A DNA stretch of 64,000 bases, from positions 113,666-177,665 of the forward strand of contig NZ_JAHWXY010000006.1 of the NCBI RefSeq assembly GCF_024281235.1, written 5' to 3'. Of the stretch, positions 9,404 through 18,294 are shown piece by piece. The notes under the pieces are model-generated. The model was given only the letters and a program-made list of their open reading frames with translations. It was not told the DNA's origin and ran no database searches. The first letter of the stretch is position 1, and each line of letters starts with the position of its first letter. The stretch is from Shinella daejeonensis (GTDB lineage: Bacteria; Pseudomonadota; Alphaproteobacteria; Rhizobiales; Rhizobiaceae). A program made the translations under genes and the position numbers.

Positions 9404-10195
9404 CTAGGAGGCTAGCACGAGTTTCAGGCCGACGACCGCAAGAACCAGCGCAAGAACGGGACGGATGAACCGATCGGAAACGGACACCGCGATAAGGCTG
9501 CCGATGATGATGCCCGGTATGGAGCCCACCAGCAACGATCCGAGCATGCCCCAATCGACGCCGCCCATGACCCAATAGCCGATGCCGCTGATCAGCGTCA
9601 GCGGGACGGCATGGGCGATATCGGAGCCGATGATGTCGGTCAGGCGCAGGCGCGGATAGAGAAACAGCATCAGCGTGACGCCGAGCGCGCCGGCGCCGAC
9701 CGAGGTCAGCGTCACCAGCGCACCGAGGATGAAGCCCAGGATGATCGCCGGCCCGGGATAATCCTGAGGCAGGCGCTTCCTCTGCGCCGGCCGCTGCATG
9801 CGCCCCATCATCATCACCAGCCTGTCGCGGAACATCAAAAGCAGGGACGTCAGCAGAAGCGTACAGCCAAGCGTGGTCATGATCAGGCTGGCGATCCCGT
9901 CGTCCGGCTTTCCGGTGGTGGAGATCAGCAGGATCGTCAGGAGCGCGCCAGGAATGCTTCCCAGGGCCAGAAAGCGCACGATCTTCCAGTTCACGGTCTG
10001 TTTGCGGCCATGAACGATCGTACCGACAGATTTGGTGATGGCCGCATAAAGCAGATCGGTGCCGACGGCGGTAACCGGATGAACGCCGAAGAGCAATACC
10101 AGGATCGGCGTCATGAGAGAGCCGCCCCCCACGCCGGTGATACCGACGAAAGCGCCGACAAACAGACCCGATATCGAGTAGTGCCAATCAATCAA
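9404..10195 (-). CDS. TauE/SafE-family anion permease
   Basis: 263-residue integral membrane protein with about eight hydrophobic segments and the family repeat GAFVGITGVGGGSLMTPILVLLFG, including the glycine-rich GxGGG motif, repeated later as LGFILGALVTLTSVGAGALG. Family members export or import sulfite, sulfoacetate or other organosulfur anions. The likely start is a TTG (TTGATTGATTGG) 9 bp after the cysQ stop, so it sits tightly in the cys operon. Placement directly after PAPS synthesis and recycling genes suggests sulfate or sulfite movement tied to sulfation, but this is inference. Confidence 0.85.
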   Translation of the reverse strand: MIDWHYSISGLFVGAFVGITGVGGGSLMTPILVLLFGVHPVTAVGTDLLYAAITKSVGTIVHGRKQTVNWKIVRFLALGSIPGALLTILLISTTGKPDDGIASLIMTTLGCTLLLTSLLLMFRDRLVMMMGRMQRPAQRKRLPQDYPGPAIILGFILGALVTLTSVGAGALGVTLMLFLYPRLRLTDIIGSDIAHAVPLTLISGIGYWVMGGVDWGMLGSLLVGSIPGIIIGSLIAVSVSDRFIRPVLALVLAVVGLKLVLAS

Positions 10196-10204
10196 GGCGT
10201 TCGA

Positions 10205-11008
10205 TCACCTGTTCGCCGGCCGTGTCCTGGCGTGCCCCCAGCAGATGAAGTGCGGATTGGCGAAGTCGGCGTCGTCGGGCTGGTCGATCTTCCCATAGAC
10301 AAACAGCGATCCGTCCACCTTCACCGTCGCGCCGCCCGCGGCCCGCAGAACCGCGTCTCCCGCCGCCGTGTCCCATTCCATCGTCCGGCCGAAACGGGGA
10401 TAGACATCGGCCGCCCCTTCCGCGACAAGGCAGAACTTCAGGGAGGAGCCTATGGACGTGTTTTCCTCGATGCCGTTTTCTGCAAGAAACGCCATGGTCT
10501 CCGGATTGTTATGCGAGCGGCTCGCCACAGCGACGAGGCGGCCGGCCGGCGTGCGGCATCCGATCGGCTGCCGTGCGACGACGACGCCGTCTTGCGAGAC
10601 CGTGAGCTTCTCCGCCCCTGTCTCCGCCCCGACGTAGGCGACCCCCTGCGCCGGCGCATAGACGACGCCGGCTACCGGGATGCCGTTTTCCACAAGCGCG
10701 ATATTCACGGTGAAATCCGGCCGGCGGTTGATGAACTCCTTGGTCCCGTCGAGCGGATCGACGAGAATGAAGGCGTTTCCGTGAAGCTGCGGCACGCGGC
10801 CGGCGGCGACCTCTTCCTCCGCAACGACCGGGATATCCGGAAACAGCGCCGCAAGCTCCCTGAGGATCAGCGCTTCGGCCCGCTCGTCGGCCTCGGTCAC
10901 CGGCGACCGGTCGTCCTTGAAGCCGACGGCGATCTCGCCATTATAGACGTCCATGATGACGCGGCCGGCGGCGATCGCGATCCGCTCGAAATTTTCCAGA
11001 AAATCCAC
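10205..11008 (-). CDS. cysQ: 3'(2'),5'-bisphosphate nucleotidase CysQ
   Basis: Hydrolyses the PAP left after sulfate transfer to AMP, relieving product inhibition of sulfotransferases. It has 267 residues with inositol-monophosphatase family motifs: VAEEE, DPLDGTKEF (metal-binding aspartates), and WDTAAGDAVLRAAGG near the C-terminus. I place the start at the GTG at 11008 (VDFLENFERIA) because GAGGA precedes it by a good distance and it lies immediately after the cysNC stop (TGA, one base, GTG), giving translational coupling. The open frame upstream overlaps cysNC and shows no homology. It is part of the cysD-cysNC-cysQ-permease operon. Confidence 0.93.
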   Translation of the reverse strand: MDFLENFERIAIAAGRVIMDVYNGEIAVGFKDDRSPVTEADERAEALILRELAALFPDIPVVAEEEVAAGRVPQLHGNAFILVDPLDGTKEFINRRPDFTVNIALVENGIPVAGVVYAPAQGVAYVGAETGAEKLTVSQDGVVVARQPIGCRTPAGRLVAVASRSHNNPETMAFLAENGIEENTSIGSSLKFCLVAEGAADVYPRFGRTMEWDTAAGDAVLRAAGGATVKVDGSLFVYGKIDQPDDADFANPHFICWGHARTRPANR

Positions 11009-11009
11009 G

Positions 11010-12911
11010 TCAGTCCTCACCCTGCTCATGCAGAAAGTCGACGATCCTGACGGCAAGATCCTGCGGCGTATGGCCAACCGTGTGCAGATGGATTTCCGGG
11101 TTTTCCGGCCGTTCATAGGGAGAACTGATGCCGGTGAAATTCGCGATCTCGCCGGCTGCGGCCTTGCGGTAAAGCCCCTTCGGGTCGCGCTTCGCACATT
11201 CCTCGATCGGCGTGTCGACGAAAATCTCGAAGAATTCCCCGTCCTCCAGCATCTCGCGAGCAAGGCGACGCTCCGAACGGAACGGCGAGATGAAGGACAC
11301 CAGCACGATCAGGCCCGCATCCACCATCAGCCTGGCCACTTCCGCGACACGCCGGATGTTCTCCACCCGGTCTTCCTGGGTGAAGCCGAGGTCCCGGTTG
11401 AGGCCATGGCGCACATTGTCGCCGTCCAGCATGTAGGTATGCCTGCCGCGGGCGTGAAGCAGTTTCTCCACGCCGTTGGCGATCGTCGACTTGCCGGACC
11501 CGGAAAAACCGGTGAACCAGAGGACGGCCGGTTTCTGGTGCTTCAGTTCCGCGCGGGCCTTCTTGTGGACGTCCGTCGCCTGCCATTGCACATTGTCCGC
11601 CCGCCGCAGCGCAAAATCGATCATCCCCGCTCCAAGCGTGGCATTCGAATAGCGGTCGATAATGACGAAATTGCCCGTGGATCGGTTGTGCTTATAGGGA
11701 TCGAAGGCGATGGGCGCCTGCAACGAGATATTGCAGACTCCGACGCCGTTCATCGGCAGCGACTTGACGGCTTCCTGGGCGAACGTATTGACGTCGATCT
11801 CGTGCTTCAGCGCGGTTATCGTACAATTCACGCTGTCTGTTTCGGTGCGCAGGATGTAGCTGCGCCCCGGCAGCAGGGGATTGGCGTCGAACCAGATGAG
11901 ATGCGCCTGCAACTGATCGGTGACCTGCGGAGCGTCGGCCGGCGCCACGAGCATGTTGCCCCGCGAGACCTCTACCTGGTCTTCGAGGACGAGCGTGACC
12001 GCCTGCCCTTCGACCGCCTCGCGAAGATTTCCGCCATGGGTGACGATTTCCTTGATCTTCGAGACCTGCCGGGACTTGGCGACCATGACCTCGTCACCGA
12101 CGGCGATCCGGCCGGAGGAGACCTGGCCGGCGAAGCCGCGGAAATTCAGGTTCGGGCGATTGACGTATTGCACGGGAAAGCGGAACGGTCTGTCAAGCGC
12201 CCCGTCCTCGATCGGCACGCTCTCCAGATGTTCCAGAAGAGCCGGTCCGTCATACCACGGCATCTGCTCCGACCGGGTCGTGATATTGTCGCCGAAGCGC
12301 GCCGATAGCGGGATCGGCAGGATCGTCTCGAAACCCAGGTCCTTGGCGAAGGCCATGTAGTCGGCGACAATACCGTCGAAAACCGCCTGATCATAACCGA
12401 CCAGATCGATCTTGTTCACGGCCAGGACGATGTGGCGGATGCCCAGAAGCGATGCGATGAAAGAATGACGGCGCGTCTGGCGCAACACGCCCTGGCGGCT
12501 GTCGACCAGAACGATGGCGAGATCCGCCGTCGACGCGCCGGTCGCCATGTTCCGGGTATATTCCTCATGACCGGGCGTGTCCGCGACGATGAACTTGCGC
12601 TTTTCCGTCGCAAAAAAACGATAGGCGACATCGATGGTGATGCCTTGCTCCCGCTCGGCCTCCAGTCCGTCGACCAGAAGGGCGAAGTCGATGTTCTCGC
12701 CGGCCGTACCGTGTTTCCTGCTGTCGCTTTCGAGCGCCACCAGCTGATCCTCGAAGATCAGCTTCGTATCGTAGAGCAGGCGGCCGATGAGCGTGGACTT
12801 GCCATCGTCGACGGATCCGCAGGTCAGGAAGCGCAGCATCGACTTGTGTTCCTGCGCGTTCAGATAGTCGACGATGTTGCCCGCCGAAACGTTTGCGGTG
12901 TCGATCTTCAT
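11010..12911 (-). CDS. cysNC: Bifunctional sulfate adenylyltransferase subunit 1 / APS kinase
   Basis: 633 residues with two enzymes fused. The N-terminal GTPase subunit of ATP sulfurylase has [15 protein letters not shown] (residues 32-46), [12 protein letters not shown] and [11 protein letters not shown]. The C-terminal APS kinase begins near residue 460 with [18 protein letters not shown] and contains [15 protein letters not shown]. Together with CysD it turns sulfate and ATP into APS and then PAPS. The fusion is the same architecture as rhizobial NodQ. Its ATG overlaps the cysD stop by one base (TGATG). In this locus PAPS would feed the sulfotransferases next door; a general role in sulfate assimilation is also possible. 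Confidence 0.96.
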   Translation of the reverse strand: MKIDTANVSAGNIVDYLNAQEHKSMLRFLTCGSVDDGKSTLIGRLLYDTKLIFEDQLVALESDSRKHGTAGENIDFALLVDGLEAEREQGITIDVAYRFFATEKRKFIVADTPGHEEYTRNMATGASTADLAIVLVDSRQGVLRQTRRHSFIASLLGIRHIVLAVNKIDLVGYDQAVFDGIVADYMAFAKDLGFETILPIPLSARFGDNITTRSEQMPWYDGPALLEHLESVPIEDGALDRPFRFPVQYVNRPNLNFRGFAGQVSSGRIAVGDEVMVAKSRQVSKIKEIVTHGGNLREAVEGQAVTLVLEDQVEVSRGNMLVAPADAPQVTDQLQAHLIWFDANPLLPGRSYILRTETDSVNCTITALKHEIDVNTFAQEAVKSLPMNGVGVCNISLQAPIAFDPYKHNRSTGNFVIIDRYSNATLGAGMIDFALRRADNVQWQATDVHKKARAELKHQKPAVLWFTGFSGSGKSTIANGVEKLLHARGRHTYMLDGDNVRHGLNRDLGFTQEDRVENIRRVAEVARLMVDAGLIVLVSFISPFRSERRLAREMLEDGEFFEIFVDTPIEECAKRDPKGLYRKAAAGEIANFTGISSPYERPENPEIHLHTVGHTPQDLAVRIVDFLHEQGED

Positions 12912-13810
12912 CAGAAATACCCCTCGCGCTTCTTCTTCTCCATCGAGCCCGCCTCATCCTTGTCGATCAGGCGGCCCTGGCGCTCCGAGGTGCGGGCGGT
13001 GAGCATTTCCGCAACGATCTTCTCGAGCGTATCGGCCTCGGACTCGATGGCGCCGGTCAGCGGATAGCAGCCGAGCGTGCGGAAACGGACCAGCCGCTTC
13101 GCCACCACCTCATCCTTCTCCAGTTGCATGCGATCGTCATCCACCATGATCAGCATGCCGTCGCGCTCGACGACCGGCCGTTCCGCCGCGAAGTAAAGCG
13201 GAACGATCGGAATATTTTCCTTCAGGATATATTGCCAGATGTCGAGTTCCGTCCAGTTCGACAGGGGGAAGACGCGGATCGTCTCGCCCTTGTTGACGCG
13301 GGTATTGTAGGTTTTCCACATTTCCGGCCGCTGGCTCTTCGGATCCCAGGTGTGGTTGGTGGTGCGGAAGGAGAAGATCCGCTCCTTGGCGCGCGACTTC
13401 TCCTCGTCGCGCCGGGCGCCGCCGAAGGCTGCGTCGAACCCGTATTTGTCGAGCGCCTGACGAAGGCCCACGGTCTTCATCACATGGGTGTGGTAATTGG
13501 AGCCGTGCCGAAAGGGATTGATGTTCTCGGCAACGCCGTCCGGATTGATATGAACGAGCAGGTCGAAGCCGAGATCCTTCGCCATCCTGTCCCGGAACGA
13601 AATCATTTCCCGGAACTTCCACGTCGTATCGACATGCAGGAAGGGGAAAGGCGGCTTCGCGGGATAGAAGGCCTTCATGGCGAGATGAAGCATGACGGAT
13701 GAATCCTTGCCGATCGAGTAAAGCATGACCGGATTGGAAAAATTCGCCGCCACCTCCCGAAATATATGTATCGCCTCGGCCTCGAGCCTATCCAGATGCG
13801 AAAGATGCAT
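12911..13810 (-). CDS. cysD: Sulfate adenylyltransferase subunit 2
   Basis: 299-residue catalytic subunit of ATP sulfurylase (CysD/NodP). The PP-loop [14 protein letters not shown] (residues 31-44) is intact, followed by [14 protein letters not shown] and [16 protein letters not shown], and the characteristic C-terminus [12 protein letters not shown]. It makes APS from ATP and sulfate with the GTPase subunit encoded directly downstream. It is the first gene of the leftward cys operon. A 525-bp gap separates it from the sulfotransferase gene upstream, so its promoter is expected in that gap. Confidence 0.96.
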   Translation of the reverse strand: MHLSHLDRLEAEAIHIFREVAANFSNPVMLYSIGKDSSVMLHLAMKAFYPAKPPFPFLHVDTTWKFREMISFRDRMAKDLGFDLLVHINPDGVAENINPFRHGSNYHTHVMKTVGLRQALDKYGFDAAFGGARRDEEKSRAKERIFSFRTTNHTWDPKSQRPEMWKTYNTRVNKGETIRVFPLSNWTELDIWQYILKENIPIVPLYFAAERPVVERDGMLIMVDDDRMQLEKDEVVAKRLVRFRTLGCYPLTGAIESEADTLEKIVAEMLTARTSERQGRLIDKDEAGSMEKKKREGYF

Positions 13811-14335
13811 TCCTAAGATGTCCTCTGAAGAATAGCTGGACGTGCAAGCCCATAGACGGTGTTCTACGCCTGCCCTTGCCAGACAGGCGCTGGAAGAAGG
13901 TCAGTTCATTCAAAAAGTAGCGGAAGATGTCAACCGAAAAAGGGGTTTGTTTCGGGTAGTCAATCCACGCCCGCTTCGAAATTAGAGCAATCCCGACACT
14001 TGCAACCATCAGAAGGACGGTGTTGGAAACAATCGGCCCTCAGCTCTAATCTTCTAAATCCCCGCAACAAGTTCACATCTATTGAACTCCTAATAATCCT
14101 GCCTATTCTTCTTAAGAAGATCGTTGGCGACGCTATTGATTCCCAAGGCCCGCTCACCGACCACCCTGTTCACGATGAAGTGGGGATTTATTCCGTCAAT
14201 GCGGCAACGGCATGGCTGCACCGGGAAGCCGACGGATGAGATGGCCCGTTCAGCAGCAGCGACCTCTTGCATCATTCAGATCAAGAGCCGCCGCACAGAC
14301 ATTGGCGCCAAAAGCCAAGCAAGCGTATTGCGCTC
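13811..14335. other. Intergenic region upstream of cysD, no convincing gene
   Basis: 525 bp between two leftward genes. Base composition is more mixed than the flanking genes, with a low-GC stretch around 14050-14120. Short open frames exist on the minus strand (for example 14090-14275 and 13788-14009) but none has a recognisable domain or a clear ribosome site, and they may be remnants of a lost gene. The cysD promoter should lie near the left end of this stretch. I could not identify it by eye. Confidence 0.3.
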
Positions 14336-15193
14336 TTACCGATAACCAAACGCCTCATAATCGCATCCGTAAACAGCCTCGAGCCGCGACCGGATGCTGT
14401 TCTGCCCAAACCATTCCGGCAACTGTTCGGTCTTATCCTCACCCGGATTACGGTGCCGTTCGCTGAGGGGTGCGGGATTATCCAGCCGCTCGGCAAGTTC
14501 CCGCCGCCAACTGCCGGGATCCTCCAGACGCGCAAGAATATGCGGCGCGAACAAATCCGGGCGCACGTCCAGAACCTGTGGACGCCAATGGTTGTTGACT
14601 TCCATCTCGCCACCGGCTTCGAGGCTGATGCGTATATAATCGAGGAAGCGCTCGAATCCTTCGCGGTTCATCGCATGGTGTTCCCAATCCATGCCAACGA
14701 GCGCATTCATTCGAAGCCGGTCCATCGAGAATTGTCCGTGCCGCAACCTTGCCGATCGACACAGATAGCGAAACGACGACCATGCCCGATCAGTCGGATG
14801 GCGCACGGACGCAATCCGTAGGCAACGATCAAGATACCCGCCCAGGCTTTCAACATCGTTGCGCAAGTGCAACTGACGGAAGACGCCGGCCTGCACGGTC
14901 CGATGCAACGCCGCATCCTTGTTGAGATCCGTCGGGTCCTCTATCACGGTGTTGCACACACAACCGAATTCAACTTCGAACAGGGCGTCGAGAACCGTGG
15001 TCGTGCCTGTTTTTCCTGAAGAGAAGAACGCCCAGCGGCCACTCGCTGGAGTAATCACATAGCTGAAGAACGTGTCGTGCGCGGCGCGCCCCTGAAATTC
15101 AGCCTTCCTGTGTTCCCACGACTGTTGCATCAGTCGCTGGGTAGTTTGCCAATTGGCGGGCTTATCAAAGAATATCGTGTTCATGTCATTCAT
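14336..15193 (-). CDS. Sulfotransferase family protein
   Basis: 285 residues from the ATG at 15193 (a further ATG lies three codons on). FFSSGKTGTTTVLDALFEVE is a 5'-phosphosulfate loop (KTGTTT), and RIASVRHPTDRAWSSFRYL is a textbook 3'-phosphate-binding segment with the RHP and a Ser that contacts the PAPS 3'-phosphate. It would therefore use PAPS made by the cys genes immediately downstream. The reading frame is open for 28 codons upstream of the chosen start, but these show no domain. It is separated from cysD by about 525 bp and may have its own promoter. Confidence 0.78.
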   Translation of the reverse strand: MNDMNTIFFDKPANWQTTQRLMQQSWEHRKAEFQGRAAHDTFFSYVITPASGRWAFFSSGKTGTTTVLDALFEVEFGCVCNTVIEDPTDLNKDAALHRTVQAGVFRQLHLRNDVESLGGYLDRCLRIASVRHPTDRAWSSFRYLCRSARLRHGQFSMDRLRMNALVGMDWEHHAMNREGFERFLDYIRISLEAGGEMEVNNHWRPQVLDVRPDLFAPHILARLEDPGSWRRELAERLDNPAPLSERHRNPGEDKTEQLPEWFGQNSIRSRLEAVYGCDYEAFGYR

Positions 15194-15802
15194 CCGCCGC
15201 CCATTGAACCAAGCCTGGATTTCCGGTTTATTTTCATTCGAAGCCGTCGTGCAACCCGAGTGGACCCGGTGCTGCACACCTTTTTCTCCTTGAATCTAGC
15301 CTGCTGTAAATACCGGATCAATGATCCCGGTGGAGCCGGTGAAAACCGCTCCACCTCCACGGGCCGGCCATCCGCCGTAACCGTGCTTTGTGGTGTTTTT
15401 TGACGGCGTGTCGGCGGCTGGATCGGCATCGTAGGAGCAGGCGGGAAGACCATCAGCCCCTTCACGATCTCCTCAGGAACGGCGACACCCGTTCGACATA
15501 ATCGTTGGCCCTTTCATCCGACCGATACGAGGAAACATCACAAATAACCCTGTGACTTTCCCGCTTACCTACGCGTGATTATCCAGTCGGCCAAAGTCGG
15601 TCATGAAGAGATCAGGATCGCAGCCGCAAGAGCGATTTTGAACGCTTCGCTACAGGGGATAGCGTCATTGCCGCAGCAACACTCATCTTTGCATTGAAAT
15701 GGCGCGCCTCAGTGAGGAGACCTCGAACGAATTGTTCGAGGTTTTGACGGACTGGTGCGAATTTCTTGAGCGTCGGGAATCGAAAGATTCTCCGGTGCCG
15801 CC
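15194..15802. other. Junction between the sulfation locus and the mobilizable element
   Basis: About 600 bp without a convincing gene. It holds a strong hairpin at 15329-15355 (GGTGGAG/CTCCACC arms continuing into CGGT-GAAA-ACCG, a GNRA-type loop, one bulged C) with no T-run after it. It also holds a partial match to the right-hand attachment sequence at 15698-15705 (AATGGCGC) and an inverted repeat at 15720-15742. The left border of the first mobile element lies somewhere in here; the AATGGCGC match is the only positional hint and it is weak. Confidence 0.4.
15720..15742. repeat. Perfect inverted repeat, candidate oriT or mob promoter operator
   Basis: ACCTCGAAC, five-base loop GAATT, GTTCGAGGT: a perfect 9-bp stem located 60 bp before mobC. 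It is followed by a short T-run and the sequence GACGGACTGGTGCGAA. Transfer origins of MobC/relaxase systems usually lie just upstream of mobC and carry such a repeat next to the nick site, so this is the best oriT candidate in the element. A terminator or operator would look similar. Confidence 0.45.
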
Positions 15803-16240
15803 ATGCCCCTAAGCGATGCGTTTAATTCTACAACCATTGAAACGGCTCACGGCAAAGCCACTCCGAAACAGAGGCGTAAACGCCCTGCGCCGTTTTGTAT
15901 AAGGCTGTCGGATGCCGACCGCGCCCGCCTAGCTGTCGAGGCTGCGGGCGCTCCGCTCGGTGCCTACATCAAGGCGAAGGTTCTCGGAGAAGCGCCCTTA
16001 CGGATGCGCCGGACGGGCCTGTCCGTCGAAGATCGGCAAGCCCATGCGCGGGCGTTGGCCCTGCTCGGCCAGTCGCGCCTTTCCAGCAACCTTAACCAGA
16101 TCGCCCATGCGGTGAATATTGGCGTCCTGCCCGTCACGCCGGAAACGGAACTGGAACTGTTCGGCGCGCTCGCCGACATTCGCGAAATCCGCCGCCTGCT
16201 CATGACCGCCCTCGGTCTCAAGCCGGAGGGCCGGTCATGA
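15803..16240 (+). CDS. mobC: MobC-like relaxosome accessory protein
   Basis: 145-residue small basic protein. It has a ribbon-helix-helix-like N-terminal segment (PFCIRLSDADRARLAVEAAG, residues 30-49) and the diagnostic C-terminal motif SSNLNQIAHAVNIG found in bacterial mobilisation proteins (MobC family). It is expected to bind the transfer origin and help the relaxase open the DNA. Its last 4 bp overlap the start of the relaxase gene (ATGA), so both are made together. It is the first gene of a five-gene mobilisation operon. Confidence 0.88.
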   Translation: MPLSDAFNSTTIETAHGKATPKQRRKRPAPFCIRLSDADRARLAVEAAGAPLGAYIKAKVLGEAPLRMRRTGLSVEDRQAHARALALLGQSRLSSNLNQIAHAVNIGVLPVTPETELELFGALADIREIRRLLMTALGLKPEGRS

Positions 16241-17520
16241 TCCTGAAGGCGTCCCAACGCGCGGGCGGGCAGGATTTAGCCGCTCACTTGATGCGTACCG
16301 ACGACAACGAGCATGTGCGGCTGCACGAGCTGCGCGGCTTCGCATCCGACAATCTCAAGGACGCCTTCAAGGAAGCGGAAGCGATCAGTCGCGGCACGAA
16401 ATGCACGCAATACCTCTTTTCCCTGAGTTTAAGCCCGCCTGCCGACGCGCATGTGTCCATCGAAACTTTTGAACTCACCATCGACCGGATCGAAGACCGC
16501 CTCGGTCTGCAAGGCCAGCCCCGCGCGACGGTGTTTTACACCAAGGAAGGGCGAACCCACGCGCATTGCGTATGGTCGCGCATCGACGCCGAAACACTCA
16601 CCGCGAAGCAGATGAGTTTCTTCAAGACGAAACTCATGGGGATTTCCCGCAACTTGTATCTGGAACATGGATGGAAGATGCCGCGCGGCCTAGAGAACGC
16701 CGCCGAACGCAACCCGACGAACTTCAGCCTTGCCGAGTGGCAGCAAGCCAAACGGCAAAACATCGACCCGCGCTGGCTCAAGCAGGCCGTGCAGGATTGC
16801 TGGAAACAGGCCGACGACCGCAAGGCATTTGAACATGCCTTGCAGGATCGCGGTTTCTTCCTCGCCAAGGGTGACAAGCGCGGTTTCGTCGTCCTCGACC
16901 ATGGCGGCGAGGTCTGGTCGCTGCCGCGTCTGCTCGATGTCAAAACGAAAGACGTTCGCGCACGGCTCGGTGACGGAGAAAACCTCTCGTCCGTTACCGA
17001 TACGCGCAAGGTGATCGGCGCGCGCATGACGCCCGCCATCCGCCGCCATATCGAGGAATCCCGCGAACGGTTCGTGCAGCGCTCGGCGCAGCTTGCCCGC
17101 AAGAAAGAGGACATGACGCGGGCGCACCGCGCCGCGCGGGCCGAACAGGAAGAGCGCCAGAAGCAGGAATGGGACCTTGAGACCCTTTCCCGCACCGCTC
17201 GTCTGCCGAAGGGATTGCGCGGCCTCTGGCACCGCCTCACCGGACACTATCGGGATGTGCGCCGCCTGAATGAAGTGGAAGCCCAACGCTCCGCGATGCG
17301 GCAGGCCGAAGAACGGCAAGAGTTGATCGACAGGCAGCGCGAGGAACGCGCGGTGCTGCAAGAACGGTTCAAGGAACTGCGTAAAGCGCAGGCCGAACAG
17401 CTTCTCGACCTGCGCAAGGACATCGGCCGCTTCCTCAAATTCACGCGCGGCGTCGAGCCGCCATCACAGGGCCGCGAGGCATCCCGCGCGCCTTCCCTTC
17501 ATCTGAAACTCGAACGCTGA
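16237..17520 (+). CDS. Relaxase/mobilization nuclease
   Basis: 427 residues. The N-terminal half resembles the VirD2-like relaxase domain: the motif RTHAHCVWSRID (near residue 108) supplies the metal-binding histidines (motif III), and NLYLEHGW follows. A Tyr nucleophile is not obvious at the extreme N-terminus, where [20 protein letters not shown] stands instead, as in several MOB types with a degenerate first motif. The C-terminal 170 residues are highly charged and coiled-coil-like (EEERQKQEWDLETLSRT onward). It would nick oriT and pilot the strand. It overlaps mobC and precedes a membrane partner and a coupling ATPase. Confidence 0.85.
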   Translation: MILKASQRAGGQDLAAHLMRTDDNEHVRLHELRGFASDNLKDAFKEAEAISRGTKCTQYLFSLSLSPPADAHVSIETFELTIDRIEDRLGLQGQPRATVFYTKEGRTHAHCVWSRIDAETLTAKQMSFFKTKLMGISRNLYLEHGWKMPRGLENAAERNPTNFSLAEWQQAKRQNIDPRWLKQAVQDCWKQADDRKAFEHALQDRGFFLAKGDKRGFVVLDHGGEVWSLPRLLDVKTKDVRARLGDGENLSSVTDTRKVIGARMTPAIRRHIEESRERFVQRSAQLARKKEDMTRAHRAARAEQEERQKQEWDLETLSRTARLPKGLRGLWHRLTGHYRDVRRLNEVEAQRSAMRQAEERQELIDRQREERAVLQERFKELRKAQAEQLLDLRKDIGRFLKFTRGVEPPSQGREASRAPSLHLKLER

Positions 17521-17542
17521 CCTTCAAGCAAGGAGATAGGTC

Positions 17543-18067
17543 ATGTCCCAAAAGAACGATGAAACCACCGCAATCGCTATGGTCATGGCGTTTGCGGGTG
17601 TCGCCGTAATGATGTTCTTTTTTGTGATCTTCACGATTGCCGCCTTTGCAACCTTCGTGCTCACAATCCTGTGCCTGCTGTCTTGGAACAAGCCGCTCCA
17701 TATCGGCAGGATTGTCTTTATGCCGGAAGAATCCCGCGCTTTCGTGCATTTCGGCCTTGCGGGGTCGCTGCTCGTGCCCGCCTTCATCCTGTTCGCGAGC
17801 CTGTTCCTCAACATTCATATCAACTGGAACTATCTCTCCTACATGATGCTAGGCGGGTACATGCTCGGTTCGCTCGGCCTCATGATGATGCTGGGGCAAG
17901 AAGGGCAGCAGGCCGCCCCGCCCACGGAATACACGCCGCCGCGCCATCAGCTTCCGGCCCCGCCGCAACGCGCCTTGCCGCGCCAACAGCCGGAGAATTT
18001 CCGCTTCGCCAGTTGGGACGACGAGGAATCGGAGCGAAATTGGGAAGACGAGGACGATCAGGAATGA
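17543..18067 (+). CDS. Multi-pass membrane protein of the mobilisation operon
   Basis: 174 residues. Hydrophobic segments at about residues 11-33, 34-50, 67-88 and 93-113 are followed by a proline/glutamine-rich and then acidic cytoplasmic tail (PPRHQLPAPPQRALPRQQ, then DDEESERNWEDEDD). The downstream coupling ATPase lacks membrane segments, so this protein is a good candidate for its membrane anchor, like the transmembrane domain of VirD4/TraG supplied as a separate chain. A Shine-Dalgarno (AAGGAG) lies just before the ATG. The stop overlaps the next small gene (ATGA). The function is inferred from position only. Confidence 0.7.
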   Translation: MSQKNDETTAIAMVMAFAGVAVMMFFFVIFTIAAFATFVLTILCLLSWNKPLHIGRIVFMPEESRAFVHFGLAGSLLVPAFILFASLFLNIHINWNYLSYMMLGGYMLGSLGLMMMLGQEGQQAAPPTEYTPPRHQLPAPPQRALPRQQPENFRFASWDDEESERNWEDEDDQE

Positions 18068-18294
18068 GCTTCCGCCGCCTCGTGGACATCTATCAATTCT
18101 TCTGGATGCTGGAATCCCACGCGCAGCAGCGCCTTGCATGGGAGGACGCCGCCGAGGCACGGATAGCCCGCGAGCGCGCCGAAGCACAGGCAGCGGCGCA
18201 ACTGCAAGCCATGCTGGACGCCAACCCGAGCGGCCAGCTTGGCAATGCGCAGCTGAACGATCCGCAAAACCTTGAGGATTCGGGGCTGCTATGA
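18064..18294 (+). CDS. Small hypothetical protein of the mobilisation operon
   Basis: 76 residues starting MSFRRLVDIYQFFWMLESHAQQ. The middle is alanine/glutamate/arginine-rich (DAAEARIARERAEAQAAAQLQ) and probably forms a long amphipathic helix. Both its start and its stop overlap the neighbouring genes by 4 bp (ATGA), which argues that it is a real, translationally coupled gene. No known domain is recognisable. A role as an adaptor between the membrane protein and the coupling ATPase is a guess. Confidence 0.6.
   Translation: MSFRRLVDIYQFFWMLESHAQQRLAWEDAAEARIARERAEAQAAAQLQAMLDANPSGQLGNAQLNDPQNLEDSGLL

Noticed and set aside
13859..14275. Small frames on both strands upstream of cysD
   Set aside because: No ribosome sites, no recognisable domains and no conserved pattern. 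They may be gene remnants, but nothing supports translation.
15329..15355. Hairpin as terminator of the sulfotransferase gene
   Set aside because: It lies upstream, not downstream, of that leftward gene and lacks a T-run. Its role is left open.
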